Counted from the first letter of the stretch, positions 6,083-13,431 are shown. The stretch is DNA of 13,509 bases from CALMEH01 sp964548225 (GCA_964548225.1 CAZJQP010000112.1:1-13509), one strand, 5' to 3'. Numbers and translations: made by a program. The notes: generated by a model from the sequence alone, not told the origin.

Positions 6083-7051
6083 TTATTTCGTATTTGCAAC
6101 TAAATTGCTTTCTTTAATATTATCCGTATCTTCTTGTTCGCGGGTTATTTTCGGCGATTTTTTGCTGTCCAATTCCTTCCATAAAATCGTAATACTGCCG
6201 TCGTCGTCCTTGCGGATGATGCGGAAAGCAACGAAAATATCTTCGCGTTTATCGAAATCGAGTTCGTTGTAAGTTACGCCTTGAATCGCCCGCAGAGATG
6301 CGCCGCGATAGGCAATCGAACGCAAGAAAAAGGTGCGGTTTTCTTCCGCCGCCAAGCCGCTCCGATAAACAAAACCGTTTTGCTCAATTCCGGCAATCAG
6401 ACGGCTTTCCGTTGCGGTAGCTTGTTCATATTCGATGGTCGGCGGAAAATCGAGCAAAAATTTAACGCCTTTCGTTTGCAATGAAATTTGTTCGAGCGCA
6501 ACGTCGCCGAGATTAACTAAAATGCCGTGAGTCAAAACGCCGGTCGTTTGAAAACTGTTGTTCGTAAAAGTTAAATCAGCCAACCGCCGAAGCCGATAAT
6601 TATTAACGCGAAACGAATAAGAAGAACCCGCGCCGGGCATCGTGTAAAGCAAACAATCGGGCGTTGCCACGACCACGCTCGGATTATCGGCGCATCCGAA
6701 ATCTACGGCTAATTTCGTGATTCCGGCTTTCTCATTCTTCAAAAAATCGGCGTATTTGCGAATATCTTCGGCGTTCGGCGCAAGCGTTTTTAATTCTTCC
6801 TTAGTCGGTTTGCGGTAAAGCGGAACGATTCTTTCAAAAAAAATCTGACGTAATGAACCTTGCGGAACACTTCTGCCCCCGCCGTTTCTCAATGTGTCAA
6901 AACGCCGATTATTATCCTGTTCGCGCAAAACTCTTTCGCGCACCTCGCGTGTCGCATCAGGATTTACAATCGGTGTGGCAACCGGAGATTGTCCATTGAC
7001 AAAAACAAAACCGCTAAACAATACAACCGCCAACCACGCCAATTTTTTCAT
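6083..7051 (-). CDS. Secreted hypothetical protein
   Basis: This 322-aa protein has a clear Sec signal peptide (MKKLAWLAVVLFSGFVFVNG, cleavage near 20) without a lipobox cysteine. The mature part starts with a low-complexity, arginine-rich segment containing NGGGRSVPQG. It then has a predicted alpha/beta body with two cysteines close together (DFGCADN and TPDCLLY) that could pair in the periplasm, and ends in a charged tail. No family was recognised. It lies between the two HNH modules on the same strand, 39 bases after module 2 and four bases before module 1, so it is probably co-transcribed. The ribosome binding site is weak (a GGCGG about eight bases upstream). Confidence 0.8.
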   Translation of the reverse strand: MKKLAWLAVVLFSGFVFVNGQSPVATPIVNPDATREVRERVLREQDNNRRFDTLRNGGGRSVPQGSLRQIFFERIVPLYRKPTKEELKTLAPNAEDIRKYADFLKNEKAGITKLAVDFGCADNPSVVVATPDCLLYTMPGAGSSYSFRVNNYRLRRLADLTFTNNSFQTTGVLTHGILVNLGDVALEQISLQTKGVKFLLDFPPTIEYEQATATESRLIAGIEQNGFVYRSGLAAEENRTFFLRSIAYRGASLRAIQGVTYNELDFDKREDIFVAFRIIRKDDDGSITILWKELDSKKSPKITREQEDTDNIKESNLVANTK

Positions 7052-7090
7052 AATTTTTACCGCCTAAATTCCACTTCTTTTGTTCCAAAT

Positions 7091-7504
7091 TCAATAAATT
7101 TCCGCCTCGATTAATGCTCGTCGTTCTTCAATTCGCTCATCGTCATTAAATTTCAAAATCCGCCCCGTAACTCTCGCTTCTGCTGTCAAAAGCATAATTT
7201 CGCCGCTTTCTTCAATCAAAAAATGTTCCGTCCAAATTTGCGTTCGCGGATTAAAGAAAAAAACGAATTTTTCGTCTAAATCCCAATCAAGCGAACCGAG
7301 GTCTGTGCCTTTATTCTCGTTACAAAAAGGACAAGCCAACGCCAAATTTTCAATCACGGTTTCGCCGCTGTGTTTAAGCGCAATAATATGCTCGATGTGA
7401 AATCTGAACATTGGGTTAATGTGCGGAATCAAACAATATTCACAGCGATTTTTCGCTCTTTCCGTAACAAATTGTCGTAAGGAATCAGAAATATATCTCG
7501 ACAT
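7091..7504 (-). CDS. HNH endonuclease, module copy 2
   Basis: This 137-aa paralogue of the 5314-5724 product is identical through most of the N-terminal VTERA-NRCEYCL region and across FNPRTQIWTEHF. Zinc cysteines are Cys21/Cys24 and Cys58/Cys61. The core reads HIEHI (Glu38, His39), His45, Asn53 and CNENKG (Asn62). The Asp-to-Glu change at 38 is the main difference in the active region and should be tolerated in HNH enzymes. The central loop after Cys61 is slightly longer and more acidic. Its ATG directly follows the TAA of the 7505-7858 gene, as in copy 1. Confidence 0.88.
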   Translation of the reverse strand: MSRYISDSLRQFVTERAKNRCEYCLIPHINPMFRFHIEHIIALKHSGETVIENLALACPFCNENKGTDLGSLDWDLDEKFVFFFNPRTQIWTEHFLIEESGEIMLLTAEARVTGRILKFNDDERIEERRALIEAEIY

Positions 7505-7858
7505 TTACAGCATTCCTTTGTTAATTTTTGTAGCTTTGGCGGCTAACAAAATTAACCAATGATTTAATCGTGTCCATTCTTGCAGTTCTTTTTGGTCAAC
7601 TGACTCAAGCGAACTTTCGCCATTTAAATCAAGCAAATAATCAACTCTATCTTGAAATTTATCAGACAGAGAAAAATCCAAAACATCTTTTGCCGACGGG
7701 TTTGCAGTTAAAAATTTCAATAAATCCGATTTGGCGCGATTCACCAAATCGGATTTAAATTCTTCTAAATTCAATTCCAAAATAACATCCGACCAAACGC
7801 CGAAAGATTGAATTCTTTTGGCAAAAGAATCTGAAACTTGCAATGTCAGCTCAACCAT
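7505..7858 (-). CDS. Small helical partner of the HNH endonuclease, module copy 2
   Basis: This 117-aa protein is paralogous to the 5725-6078 product. Shared landmarks are MVE-T-QVS-SFA at the start, a Trp-Ser near residue 22, KFL-NPS-K-V in the middle, LLDLN, and EL-EW--L-H near the C-terminus. No catalytic motif is visible. It starts five bases after the gatB stop, placing it in the gatB transcript. The conserved pairing and direct TAAATG junction with the HNH gene suggest stoichiometric expression of two partners, for example a nuclease and its regulator or targeting subunit. That is inference. Confidence 0.8.
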   Translation of the reverse strand: MVELTLQVSDSFAKRIQSFGVWSDVILELNLEEFKSDLVNRAKSDLLKFLTANPSAKDVLDFSLSDKFQDRVDYLLDLNGESSLESVDQKELQEWTRLNHWLILLAAKATKINKGML

Positions 7859-7863
7859 TTTTT

Positions 7864-9336
7864 TTACCCCAATTTTGCCTTTAAAATTTCATTTACAATC
7901 TTCGGATTCGCCTTGCCTTGCGAGGCTTTCATTGTTTGCCCGACAAAGAAGCCGAAAAGTTTTTCGTTGCCGCCGCGATACGCATTTACTTGATTTTCGT
8001 TCTTTTCGATGATTTCGTCAACAATTTTTTCGATTGTCGAAGTGTCGGAAATTTGCTCAAAACCTTTCTCGCTGATAACCGTCGGCGCATCTTTTCCGCT
8101 CGCAAACATTTCGACTAAAACTTCTTTGGCTTGATTGTTATTAATTTTTCCTGCGTCCAAAGTTTTGATTAATTCAGCCAGATTTTCCGCCGAAACGGGC
8201 GAATCTGCGGCAGATTTGCCCGAATTGTTAAGCTCGCGCATTAATTCCGACAAAATAAAGTTCGCCGAAGTTCGCGGATTATTTGAAACTTTCGCGGTTG
8301 TTTCATAAAATTCCGCCAAAGATTTATCTAAAACGAGTTGCGAAGCGTCGTTAAACGAAAGTTCGTATTCCGCCATAAATCTATCGCGCATCGCATCGGG
8401 CAATTCGGGCATTTCCGCTTTTATTTGTGCGATAAATTCCGTTGAAACCTTCAACGGCTGCAAATCCGGTTCGGGAAAATAACGATAATCGTGCGCGTCT
8501 TCTTTTGAACGCATCACACGGGTTTGGTTATTTTTTTCGTCCCAAAGGCGCGTTTCCTGATTCACGCCTTCGCCTGATTCGTGCGCTTCGATTTGGCGTT
8601 CGATTTCGTATTCAATCGCCTTTTGCATAAACCGCACAGAGTTCAGATTTTTCAATTCAACCTTATTTCTAAAACCTTCTTCACCGATTTTCCGCACGGA
8701 AACATTCGCCTCGCATCGCAGATTTCCCTTTTCCATATCAGCATCCGACGCGCCAACCCATTGCAAAACGCGGCGAACGTGATTGACATAATCATACGCC
8801 TGCCACGACGAACGAAAATCAGCTTTCGTTACAATTTCCCCAAGCGGCGTTCCGGCGCGGTTCAAATCAATGTAAGAATATTTATCGGTTTCCGGCAAAC
8901 CTTCGTGGACATTTTTGCCTGCGTCTTCTTCCAAGTGCATTCGCTCGATGCCAATTGTCATCGGCTTCCACTCGGTAGCGCGTCCCGACTCATCGCGCTC
9001 GGATGTCATAATCGTCAAATGTCCGTCGGACGAAAACGGCTTATCATACTGCGAAATCTGATAACCTTTCGGCAAATCGGGATAAAAATAATTTTTGCGC
9101 GAAAAAACGCTCGTTTCATTGATATTCAAACCCAAAGCAAGCGCGGCTTTCGCCCCAAACTCTATAACCTTCTCATTCAAAACCGGCAACGAGCCCGGCA
9201 AACCCAAACAAACCGGACAAGTATTCGTATTCGGTTCATCACCAAATCCCGTCGCACAACCGCAAAAAATCTTCGTCTCCGTCGCCAACTGCGCGTGGAT
9301 TTCCATTCCGATAATAACTTCCCAACCTTCTTTCAT
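7864..9336 (-). CDS. gatB: Aspartyl/glutamyl-tRNA(Asn/Gln) amidotransferase subunit B
   Basis: This 490-aa protein is the tRNA-binding and kinase subunit of the GatCAB complex, which converts misacylated Glu-tRNA(Gln) and Asp-tRNA(Asn) to the correct amide. It opens with the family signature WEVIIGMEIHAQL and the zinc cysteines Cys25, Cys27, Cys40 and Cys43 (CPVCLGLPG). Further conserved blocks are FYPDLPKGYQISQYD, HLEEDAGK, SYIDLNRAGTPLGEIV, RCEANVSV, ELKNLNS and DYRYFPEPDL. The C-terminal helical and YqeY-like domains are present, ending GKANPKIVNEILKAKLG, so it is full length. No Shine-Dalgarno precedes the ATG and a terminator ends only 14 bases upstream, so it may be transcribed as a leaderless message. 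It heads the run containing the HNH modules. Confidence 0.97.
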   Translation of the reverse strand: MKEGWEVIIGMEIHAQLATETKIFCGCATGFGDEPNTNTCPVCLGLPGSLPVLNEKVIEFGAKAALALGLNINETSVFSRKNYFYPDLPKGYQISQYDKPFSSDGHLTIMTSERDESGRATEWKPMTIGIERMHLEEDAGKNVHEGLPETDKYSYIDLNRAGTPLGEIVTKADFRSSWQAYDYVNHVRRVLQWVGASDADMEKGNLRCEANVSVRKIGEEGFRNKVELKNLNSVRFMQKAIEYEIERQIEAHESGEGVNQETRLWDEKNNQTRVMRSKEDAHDYRYFPEPDLQPLKVSTEFIAQIKAEMPELPDAMRDRFMAEYELSFNDASQLVLDKSLAEFYETTAKVSNNPRTSANFILSELMRELNNSGKSAADSPVSAENLAELIKTLDAGKINNNQAKEVLVEMFASGKDAPTVISEKGFEQISDTSTIEKIVDEIIEKNENQVNAYRGGNEKLFGFFVGQTMKASQGKANPKIVNEILKAKLG

Positions 9337-9350
9337 AATTTATTCAATAT
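9337..9350 (-). promoter_or_regulatory. Possible -10 element for a leaderless gatB message
   Basis: On the minus strand the bases before the gatB ATG read ATATTGAATAAATT, with TATATT (using the last T of the terminator tract) nine bases upstream of the ATG. No purine-rich ribosome binding site is present. A -10 hexamer at this distance would start transcription at or next to the start codon. Evidence is spacing only. Confidence 0.3.
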
Positions 9351-9384
9351 AAAAAACGCGGACTACTTTTAATGATAATCCGCG
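9351..9384 (-). terminator. Intrinsic terminator after the small secreted protein gene
   Basis: On the minus strand a 9-bp stem (CGCGGATTA pairing with TAGTCCGCG through one G-U) closes a 10-base loop and is followed at once by six U residues (9351-9356). It is placed correctly to end the transcript from 9415-9888 and to insulate or attenuate gatB. Confidence 0.7.
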
Positions 9385-9414
9385 CCGTCTTAAATTCAAA
9401 ATTTTCTTTCCGTC

Positions 9415-9888
9415 TTATTGCCGAATATTCGGATTCGTTTGCACAAAAATCGGCGGGCGAATCGGTTGCGGCGGGCGAATGGTAATTGTTTTCGAGCCTT
9501 GATTAGACAAATTCTGACGGCGGAAATTGTAAAAACCGAAAGGATAATAATTGTAATAGAGCGGACGAACCGTGCGGCGATTGTTGACGGTTACGTTTTG
9601 GATTAAATAAATCGGCTGCGGTTTGGCGGCTTCACGTTCAATTTTTTCGCGTTCGAGACGTGCCGCGAGTTCCGAGAGTTCGCGTTGGTCTTGTTCGTTT
9701 TGTTTTTGGAGTTCGGCGGGCGAAGGAAGTCCGAGCCGTTCGTAGTTTTCGGTGTAATCTTTTTCCGCCGCCAGACGTTTTTGGCGATATTTTTCCAAAT
9801 CGGCGTTGGTTATCGTTTTAGTTTGGGAAAACGCGAGATTTGCGAGTCCGAAAATAAAACAAATGGCGACCAAAAAACTCTTTTTCAT
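9415..9888 (-). CDS. Small secreted hypothetical protein with coiled-coil and Pro/Arg/Tyr-rich tail
   Basis: This 157-aa protein begins with a Sec signal peptide (MKKSFLVAICFIFGLANLAFS, cleavage after about 21). The mature part has a long charged helix with coiled-coil character (about residues 28-88, rich in Glu, Arg, Lys, Gln). It is followed by an aromatic, basic segment with YYNYYPFGFYNF and a proline-rich C-terminus with RPPQPIRPP. No family was recognised; an envelope-associated role is likely from the signal peptide. An upstream in-frame start at 9942 is rejected because GAGGTGA stands five bases before the ATG at 9888 and the signal peptide begins there. Confidence 0.82.
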   Translation of the reverse strand: MKKSFLVAICFIFGLANLAFSQTKTITNADLEKYRQKRLAAEKDYTENYERLGLPSPAELQKQNEQDQRELSELAARLEREKIEREAAKPQPIYLIQNVTVNNRRTVRPLYYNYYPFGFYNFRRQNLSNQGSKTITIRPPQPIRPPIFVQTNPNIRQ

Positions 9889-9893
9889 AAAAA

Positions 9894-9900
9894 TCACCTC
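9894..9900 (-). promoter_or_regulatory. Shine-Dalgarno deciding the 9888 start
   Basis: GAGGTGA on the minus strand, five bases from the ATG at 9888. It selects this start over the in-frame codon 54 bases upstream. Confidence 0.7.
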
Positions 9901-9944
9901 TCGACAGATTCTATTTTCGGCGTTTTCCGTTATTTCTGTCAATA

Positions 9945-10022
9945 ATTTAACCGCGAAAGACGCAAAAGAACGCGAGATATTTATATCTTTTTCGCGTTCT
10001 TTCGTGTGTTTCGCGGTTAAAT
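9945..10022. repeat. 9-bp stuttered palindrome E after the B12 receptor gene
   Basis: The 78-bp near-perfect palindrome has 14-bp perfect ends (ATTTAACCGCGAAA at 9945-9958, reverse complement at 10009-10022). The arms are built of 9-base units (CGCGAAAGA, CGCAAAAGA and similar) and have about four mismatches overall. It begins one base past the receptor stop codon, so it probably forms the 3' end or terminator of that transcript. It is not coding. Confidence 0.8.
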
Positions 10023-10023
10023 C

Positions 10024-12390
10024 TTAAAAACCGAACGCCAAGCCGATGCGCCTGTTTCTGCCGACGGTGCGGAAGCCGTTCTCAAAATATTCATAATCGA
10101 ACAGATTCTCAACCGTCCCGAACACGCGCAGATTCAGTTTTTCCTGCCGCATTTTGAAAGTATAACCAGCGGTCAAATCGGCGCGGCGATTGCCTTCAAA
10201 ACGATAGATATAGGTGCGAAAAACCGAATTACTGAATACCGGCGCAAGATAATTGCTCGAAGCGAGAAAGTCAATGTTCACCCAGAAATCTTTAATTCTC
10301 TGCGTTGCCGTCAGCGTGAATTGATGCGAAGGAATGCCGAGCGTCGAGATGTTTGCGTTGCCCGAAACTTGCGGCGTGCGCTGGTCGCTGTTGGTGAAAG
10401 TGTATGACGCGAAGATGTCGGTTGAATCTGTGGCTTTGACATTTGCGCTAAATTCCGCGCCGCGGGCAATGCCGCCTTCGGTATTGATATAACCGCCGAA
10501 AGGTCGGACGGTCGTGCCGATATTCGGGACAACATTTCCGTAGCCGATGGTTTCATCGAGCGTCGTGTAGAAATAAACCGCCGTCAGACGCGCCCGATTT
10601 TTGAACAGATTTTGTTCAATGCCGAAGTCAAACGCGACAGTTTTTTCCGGTTTCAAATACGGATCGCCGAGCGCGGTAAAACTCGATGAAAACGAACTGT
10701 AAAAAGTTCCGAAACGCTCATAAAGCGACGGCACACGATAGCCATTGCCGACGTGAGCGCGGAGCTTTGTTCCCGTTGTGTCAAAAAAATATGAAACTGC
10801 GCCGTCAAAAGTGTAAGCATTTGGCGGATTTTCGAGCGCGAGGTTGGCATATGGCGCGTTATTTACGCTAAAGGTTGGCAGTTTAAGGTTAAAAAACTGC
10901 GCTCTGACTCCGCCCGCGAATTGCAGTTTGCCGTTCAGCAAACTAATTAAATCCTGCGCGAAAAAAGTGTTGCTCGATTGTTTGACGCGGGTAAAAAAAT
11001 TACCTGCGCCGGTTGGCGTGAAACCGTCGTTGCCGTATTTTTCGGCTTCAAATTCGTAGCCGAAAGTAACTTGGTTATATTTTCCGGCTGTCCAATTAAA
11101 TTTGCCGTTGGCAGTTTGAACCGTGCCGTCGAAAACCGAAGTCGAAGCCGACTGAAAGCCTACGCCCAACACGCCATTTTCGTTTTTGCGCGAAGTTTTT
11201 AACCCCGAATAGAAGGCTTGGAACACCAAATCTTTGGTAATGATTTGCGTCAGGGCGATTTGCCCGTTAAAGAATTTGGATTTCTGAAAATTGTCCGCGT
11301 CGTTTGCGTCAAAAACAAAATTTACGCCTTGATTGGCGTTGATAATTGTTGCATTTGTCGCGGGCAAAACCCCAAAAGTGTCGGGATTTGAATTAAGCCG
11401 AACGTAAGCGTCCGACACGAAGAATCGCGCCGACACATTGGTTTTGGCAAACGGGTTATATTCGATGCGCGTCTGAAAATTGGTATTGTTTGCGTCATCA
11501 TCGCCGTCAATTCCCTTCGTATAAACGGTGCGCGAAACGCCCAAATTAAAGCCGAATTTCTCCGTGCCGTAAGAAGTGTTGCCGCGAAAACGCCCAAGTC
11601 CAAGACCGCCGAACGCGCCCGACAGATTGCCGTGAAAACCGTCTTGCGGCTTCGGCGTTTGGAAATCAATCGTGCCGCCGATAGCGTTCGTGCCGTAAAG
11701 CGACGAACCCGAACCGCGCAAAATTTCGATACGCGAGACGCTCGTTAATGTAAAATCCGACAAAAACGGCGAAGCGTCGCCCGTAATTGCCGAAGCGTCG
11801 CGGAAACGCACACCGTCAATCAAAATCGCCGTGTCCTGATTTCGCAAACCGCGTGTTTTTATGCTCGCCGTGCGCCCAAAACCGCCGAGTTGTTGCACAC
11901 GGAAACCCGGAATTGTCCGCAAAGAATCAATTAGTGTAAAATCCGCACGGTCGCGCATCTCTTGTCCGTCAATAATGTTGACGGTTTTGGAAACCTGTTC
12001 GATTGTCTGATTCGTTCCAGAAGCAATTACCGTAACTTCTTCGCGGATTGTTGAGTTTTCAATAATTTGCAAATCCAATTCTTTAGTTGTATCCGTCCGA
12101 ATGATTATTTCTTGAGGTTTTGAGTAAAAAGTTTTTCCGTTTTCGCTATATGATGCTGTAATTATATAAGTCGAAGCTCTAGCCCCAATAACATAATATC
12201 CTTCTTTATCAGTTTTCTTTTCATATTTCTTACTTTTATCATCTTTATCAACTAAAGTTACTATTACTCCTTCTACAGGTTTTTGGTTTTTATCAAAGAC
12301 CTTTCCGTCAACCCATCCCCAAGGCGTATTGCTTGCAAATACACTGATTGCAAAATAACAAATTAAACCTATAATTTTTATAATTTTCAT
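10024..12390 (-). CDS. btuB: TonB-dependent outer-membrane receptor, probably for cobalamin (BtuB-like)
   Basis: This 788-aa protein has a signal peptide (about 1-19, MKIIKIIGLICYFAISVFA). Next come a carboxypeptidase-regulatory-like beta domain (about 24-95, WGWVDGKVFDKNQKPVEGVIVTL onward), a TonB-box-like EEVTVIAS near 117-124 and a plug domain (about 125-245). The plug includes RTIPGFRVQQLGG, ILIDGVRF and RIEILRGSGSSLYGTNAIGGTIDF. The 22-strand-type beta-barrel ends with NLFDYEYFENGFRTVGRNRRIGLAFGF, including the terminal Phe. It would import substrate using TonB-ExbBD energy. The cobalamin riboswitch directly upstream is the main reason for the substrate call. An in-frame TTG at 12435 adds 15 residues but lies inside the riboswitch stem and before the signal peptide, so the ATG at 12390 with an AAGGA five bases upstream is chosen. 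Confidence 0.9.
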   Translation of the reverse strand: MKIIKIIGLICYFAISVFASNTPWGWVDGKVFDKNQKPVEGVIVTLVDKDDKSKKYEKKTDKEGYYVIGARASTYIITASYSENGKTFYSKPQEIIIRTDTTKELDLQIIENSTIREEVTVIASGTNQTIEQVSKTVNIIDGQEMRDRADFTLIDSLRTIPGFRVQQLGGFGRTASIKTRGLRNQDTAILIDGVRFRDASAITGDASPFLSDFTLTSVSRIEILRGSGSSLYGTNAIGGTIDFQTPKPQDGFHGNLSGAFGGLGLGRFRGNTSYGTEKFGFNLGVSRTVYTKGIDGDDDANNTNFQTRIEYNPFAKTNVSARFFVSDAYVRLNSNPDTFGVLPATNATIINANQGVNFVFDANDADNFQKSKFFNGQIALTQIITKDLVFQAFYSGLKTSRKNENGVLGVGFQSASTSVFDGTVQTANGKFNWTAGKYNQVTFGYEFEAEKYGNDGFTPTGAGNFFTRVKQSSNTFFAQDLISLLNGKLQFAGGVRAQFFNLKLPTFSVNNAPYANLALENPPNAYTFDGAVSYFFDTTGTKLRAHVGNGYRVPSLYERFGTFYSSFSSSFTALGDPYLKPEKTVAFDFGIEQNLFKNRARLTAVYFYTTLDETIGYGNVVPNIGTTVRPFGGYINTEGGIARGAEFSANVKATDSTDIFASYTFTNSDQRTPQVSGNANISTLGIPSHQFTLTATQRIKDFWVNIDFLASSNYLAPVFSNSVFRTYIYRFEGNRRADLTAGYTFKMRQEKLNLRVFGTVENLFDYEYFENGFRTVGRNRRIGLAFGF

Positions 12391-12395
12391 AATTT

Positions 12396-12416
12396 TCCTT
12401 TCCGCCCATCGCGGAA
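12396..12416 (-). promoter_or_regulatory. Ribosome binding site and adjoining hairpin of the btuB-like gene
   Basis: On the minus strand the hairpin TTCCGC-GATGG-GCGGAA (12400-12416) lies between the aptamer and the start codon. Its 3' base merges with the Shine-Dalgarno AAGGA (12396-12400). This is the expected position for the expression-platform hairpin that kisses the cobalamin aptamer and blocks translation when ligand is bound. The kissing interaction is inferred. Confidence 0.5.
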
Positions 12417-12430
12417 TTTGTTCTGGATTT

Positions 12431-12516
12431 AACAAACGTGCAAGATTTTCTGACTTGAGCTTTACAGTTGCGTGGGCAGTCGCGGATTTTCACCGCGTTC
12501 CCTTGCCGCGTTTGTT
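12431..12516 (-). ncRNA. Cobalamin riboswitch (compact form)
   Basis: Read on the minus strand, the 86-nt element contains the family's conserved blocks in order: AAGGGAA, CGCGGTGAAAATCCGCG, CTGCCCACGCAACTGTAA (the B12 box) and AAGTCAGAAAATCTTGC. The ends AACAAACG and CGTTTGTT pair as P1, helped by CAAG/CTTG inside. It lacks the long peripheral P6-type arm seen in many members, so it is a short version. It sits 41 bases before the btuB-like ATG and should repress it when cobalamin is plentiful. Recognition is by consensus from memory. Confidence 0.92.
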
Positions 12517-12520
12517 CTTT

Positions 12521-12659
12521 GTTCAGAGTCCAAACTTCAGTTTGTCAACCGCGAGCGAAGCGATTGCGGTTGTTGCCCCGATTAGCATTCAAGTTAATCA
12601 AAACGAAGCAACCGATGCGCTTCGCTGTCGGTTGACAAACTGAAGTTTGGACTCTGAAC
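12521..12659. repeat. Palindromic element C with 42-bp terminal inverted repeats
   Basis: Arms at 12521-12562 and 12618-12659 are inverted copies with two mismatches, beginning GTTCAGAGTCCAAACTTCAG. The 55-bp centre is also partly palindromic (GCGGTTG/CAACCGAT and GATTA/TAATC). It lies between the riboswitch and the ATPase stop codon, one base from the latter. Each arm carries an outward TTGACA. The minus-strand one (12543-12548) is followed 17 bases later by a weak TGAACA, which could contribute to transcription of the riboswitch. It is a probable MITE-like repeat and carries no gene. Confidence 0.82.
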
Positions 12660-12660
12660 T

Positions 12661-13431
12661 TTAATAAATTGCTGTAACGCGCCTTTTTTTGCTCAAAGGA
12701 TTTTCGTCCAGCAACACTTTTACGTCGAAAACTTTTAGCAAATTTTCTTCCGTCAAAACTTTTTCGGGCGAACCGTTTGCCGCGATTCTGCCATTTTTCA
12801 GCAAGATGATTTCATCGGCAAATTCGGAAGCGAGATTCAAATCGTGCGTGATGACGATTGCCGCCGAATTGCACGTTTTGCATCTTTCTTTAACCAGCCG
12901 AAACAGCAAGGCTTGATGCGATAGATCAAGATTCGCGGTCGGTTCGTCCAACAATAAAATCCGCGCTTGCGTCGCCAAAGACCGCGCCAAAACGACTCGT
13001 TGCCGCTCGCCGCCGGAGAGCCGATTCATCAAACGATTTTCGTAATCCGCCAAATCGCACAAATTCAGACAATCAATCGCAATCTGCAAATCTTCGGCGG
13101 TTTCCCAGCCAAACGCCGTGCTGTGGGCAAAACGTCCCGCCAGAACAAATTCTAAAACCGACACGGGAAATTTCGTTTCGTTTTCCTGTGCAATGACCGC
13201 GATTTTTTGGGCAATCTCGCGGCGCGAATAATCTTTTAATGGCTTTTCGTTCAATAAAATCGCGCCCTTTGACGTTGGCAAACCCAAATTCAAAGATTTT
13301 AGAAGCGTCGTCTTCCCCGCGCCGTTCGCGCCGAGAAGCGCGATGATTTTCCCTGCCCCAAGCACAAAAGAAACGTCCGCAATGACCGCTTTTTCGCCGT
13401 AATTGATTGAAATGTTTTGAATTTTTAGCAT
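12661..13431 (-). CDS. btuD: ABC transporter ATP-binding protein, FecE/BtuD type
   Basis: This 256-aa protein is the cytoplasmic ATPase of a type II importer for cobalamin or iron-siderophore. Walker A is GANGAGKT at 34-41, the Q-loop Gln82, the signature LSGGERQR 138-145, Walker B ILLLDEPT 158-165, the D-loop NLD 167-169 and the switch His196 (THD). Length and order match the BtuD/FecE/HmuV family. The substrate is not encoded in these motifs. The adjacent cobalamin riboswitch and receptor favour vitamin B12. Its ATG overlaps the stop codon of an upstream reading frame (ATGCTAA), as expected for an operon with a permease gene beyond the right edge. Confidence 0.9.
   Translation of the reverse strand: MLKIQNISINYGEKAVIADVSFVLGAGKIIALLGANGAGKTTLLKSLNLGLPTSKGAILLNEKPLKDYSRREIAQKIAVIAQENETKFPVSVLEFVLAGRFAHSTAFGWETAEDLQIAIDCLNLCDLADYENRLMNRLSGGERQRVVLARSLATQARILLLDEPTANLDLSHQALLFRLVKERCKTCNSAAIVITHDLNLASEFADEIILLKNGRIAANGSPEKVLTEENLLKVFDVKVLLDENPLSKKRRVTAIY

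Noticed and set aside
8581..9372. 263-aa plus-strand reading frame opposite gatB
   Set aside because: It is fully antisense to a complete gatB, has no domain signature and is rich in Arg/Phe/Ile as expected for a shadow frame.
9889..9942. Upstream start for the small secreted protein
   Set aside because: It would place 18 polar residues before the signal peptide; GAGGTGA supports the start at 9888.
12391..12435. TTG start adding 15 residues to the B12 receptor
   Set aside because: It lies in the riboswitch P1 stem and would bury the signal peptide; the ATG at 12390 has a proper Shine-Dalgarno.
12455..12643. 62-aa plus-strand frame over the riboswitch and element C
   Set aside because: It is antisense to a conserved RNA element and crosses a palindrome; no coding support.
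12521..12659. Rho-independent terminator of the ATPase gene
   Set aside because: The palindrome is far longer than a terminator and has no U-tract after either arm, though it may still hinder transcription.
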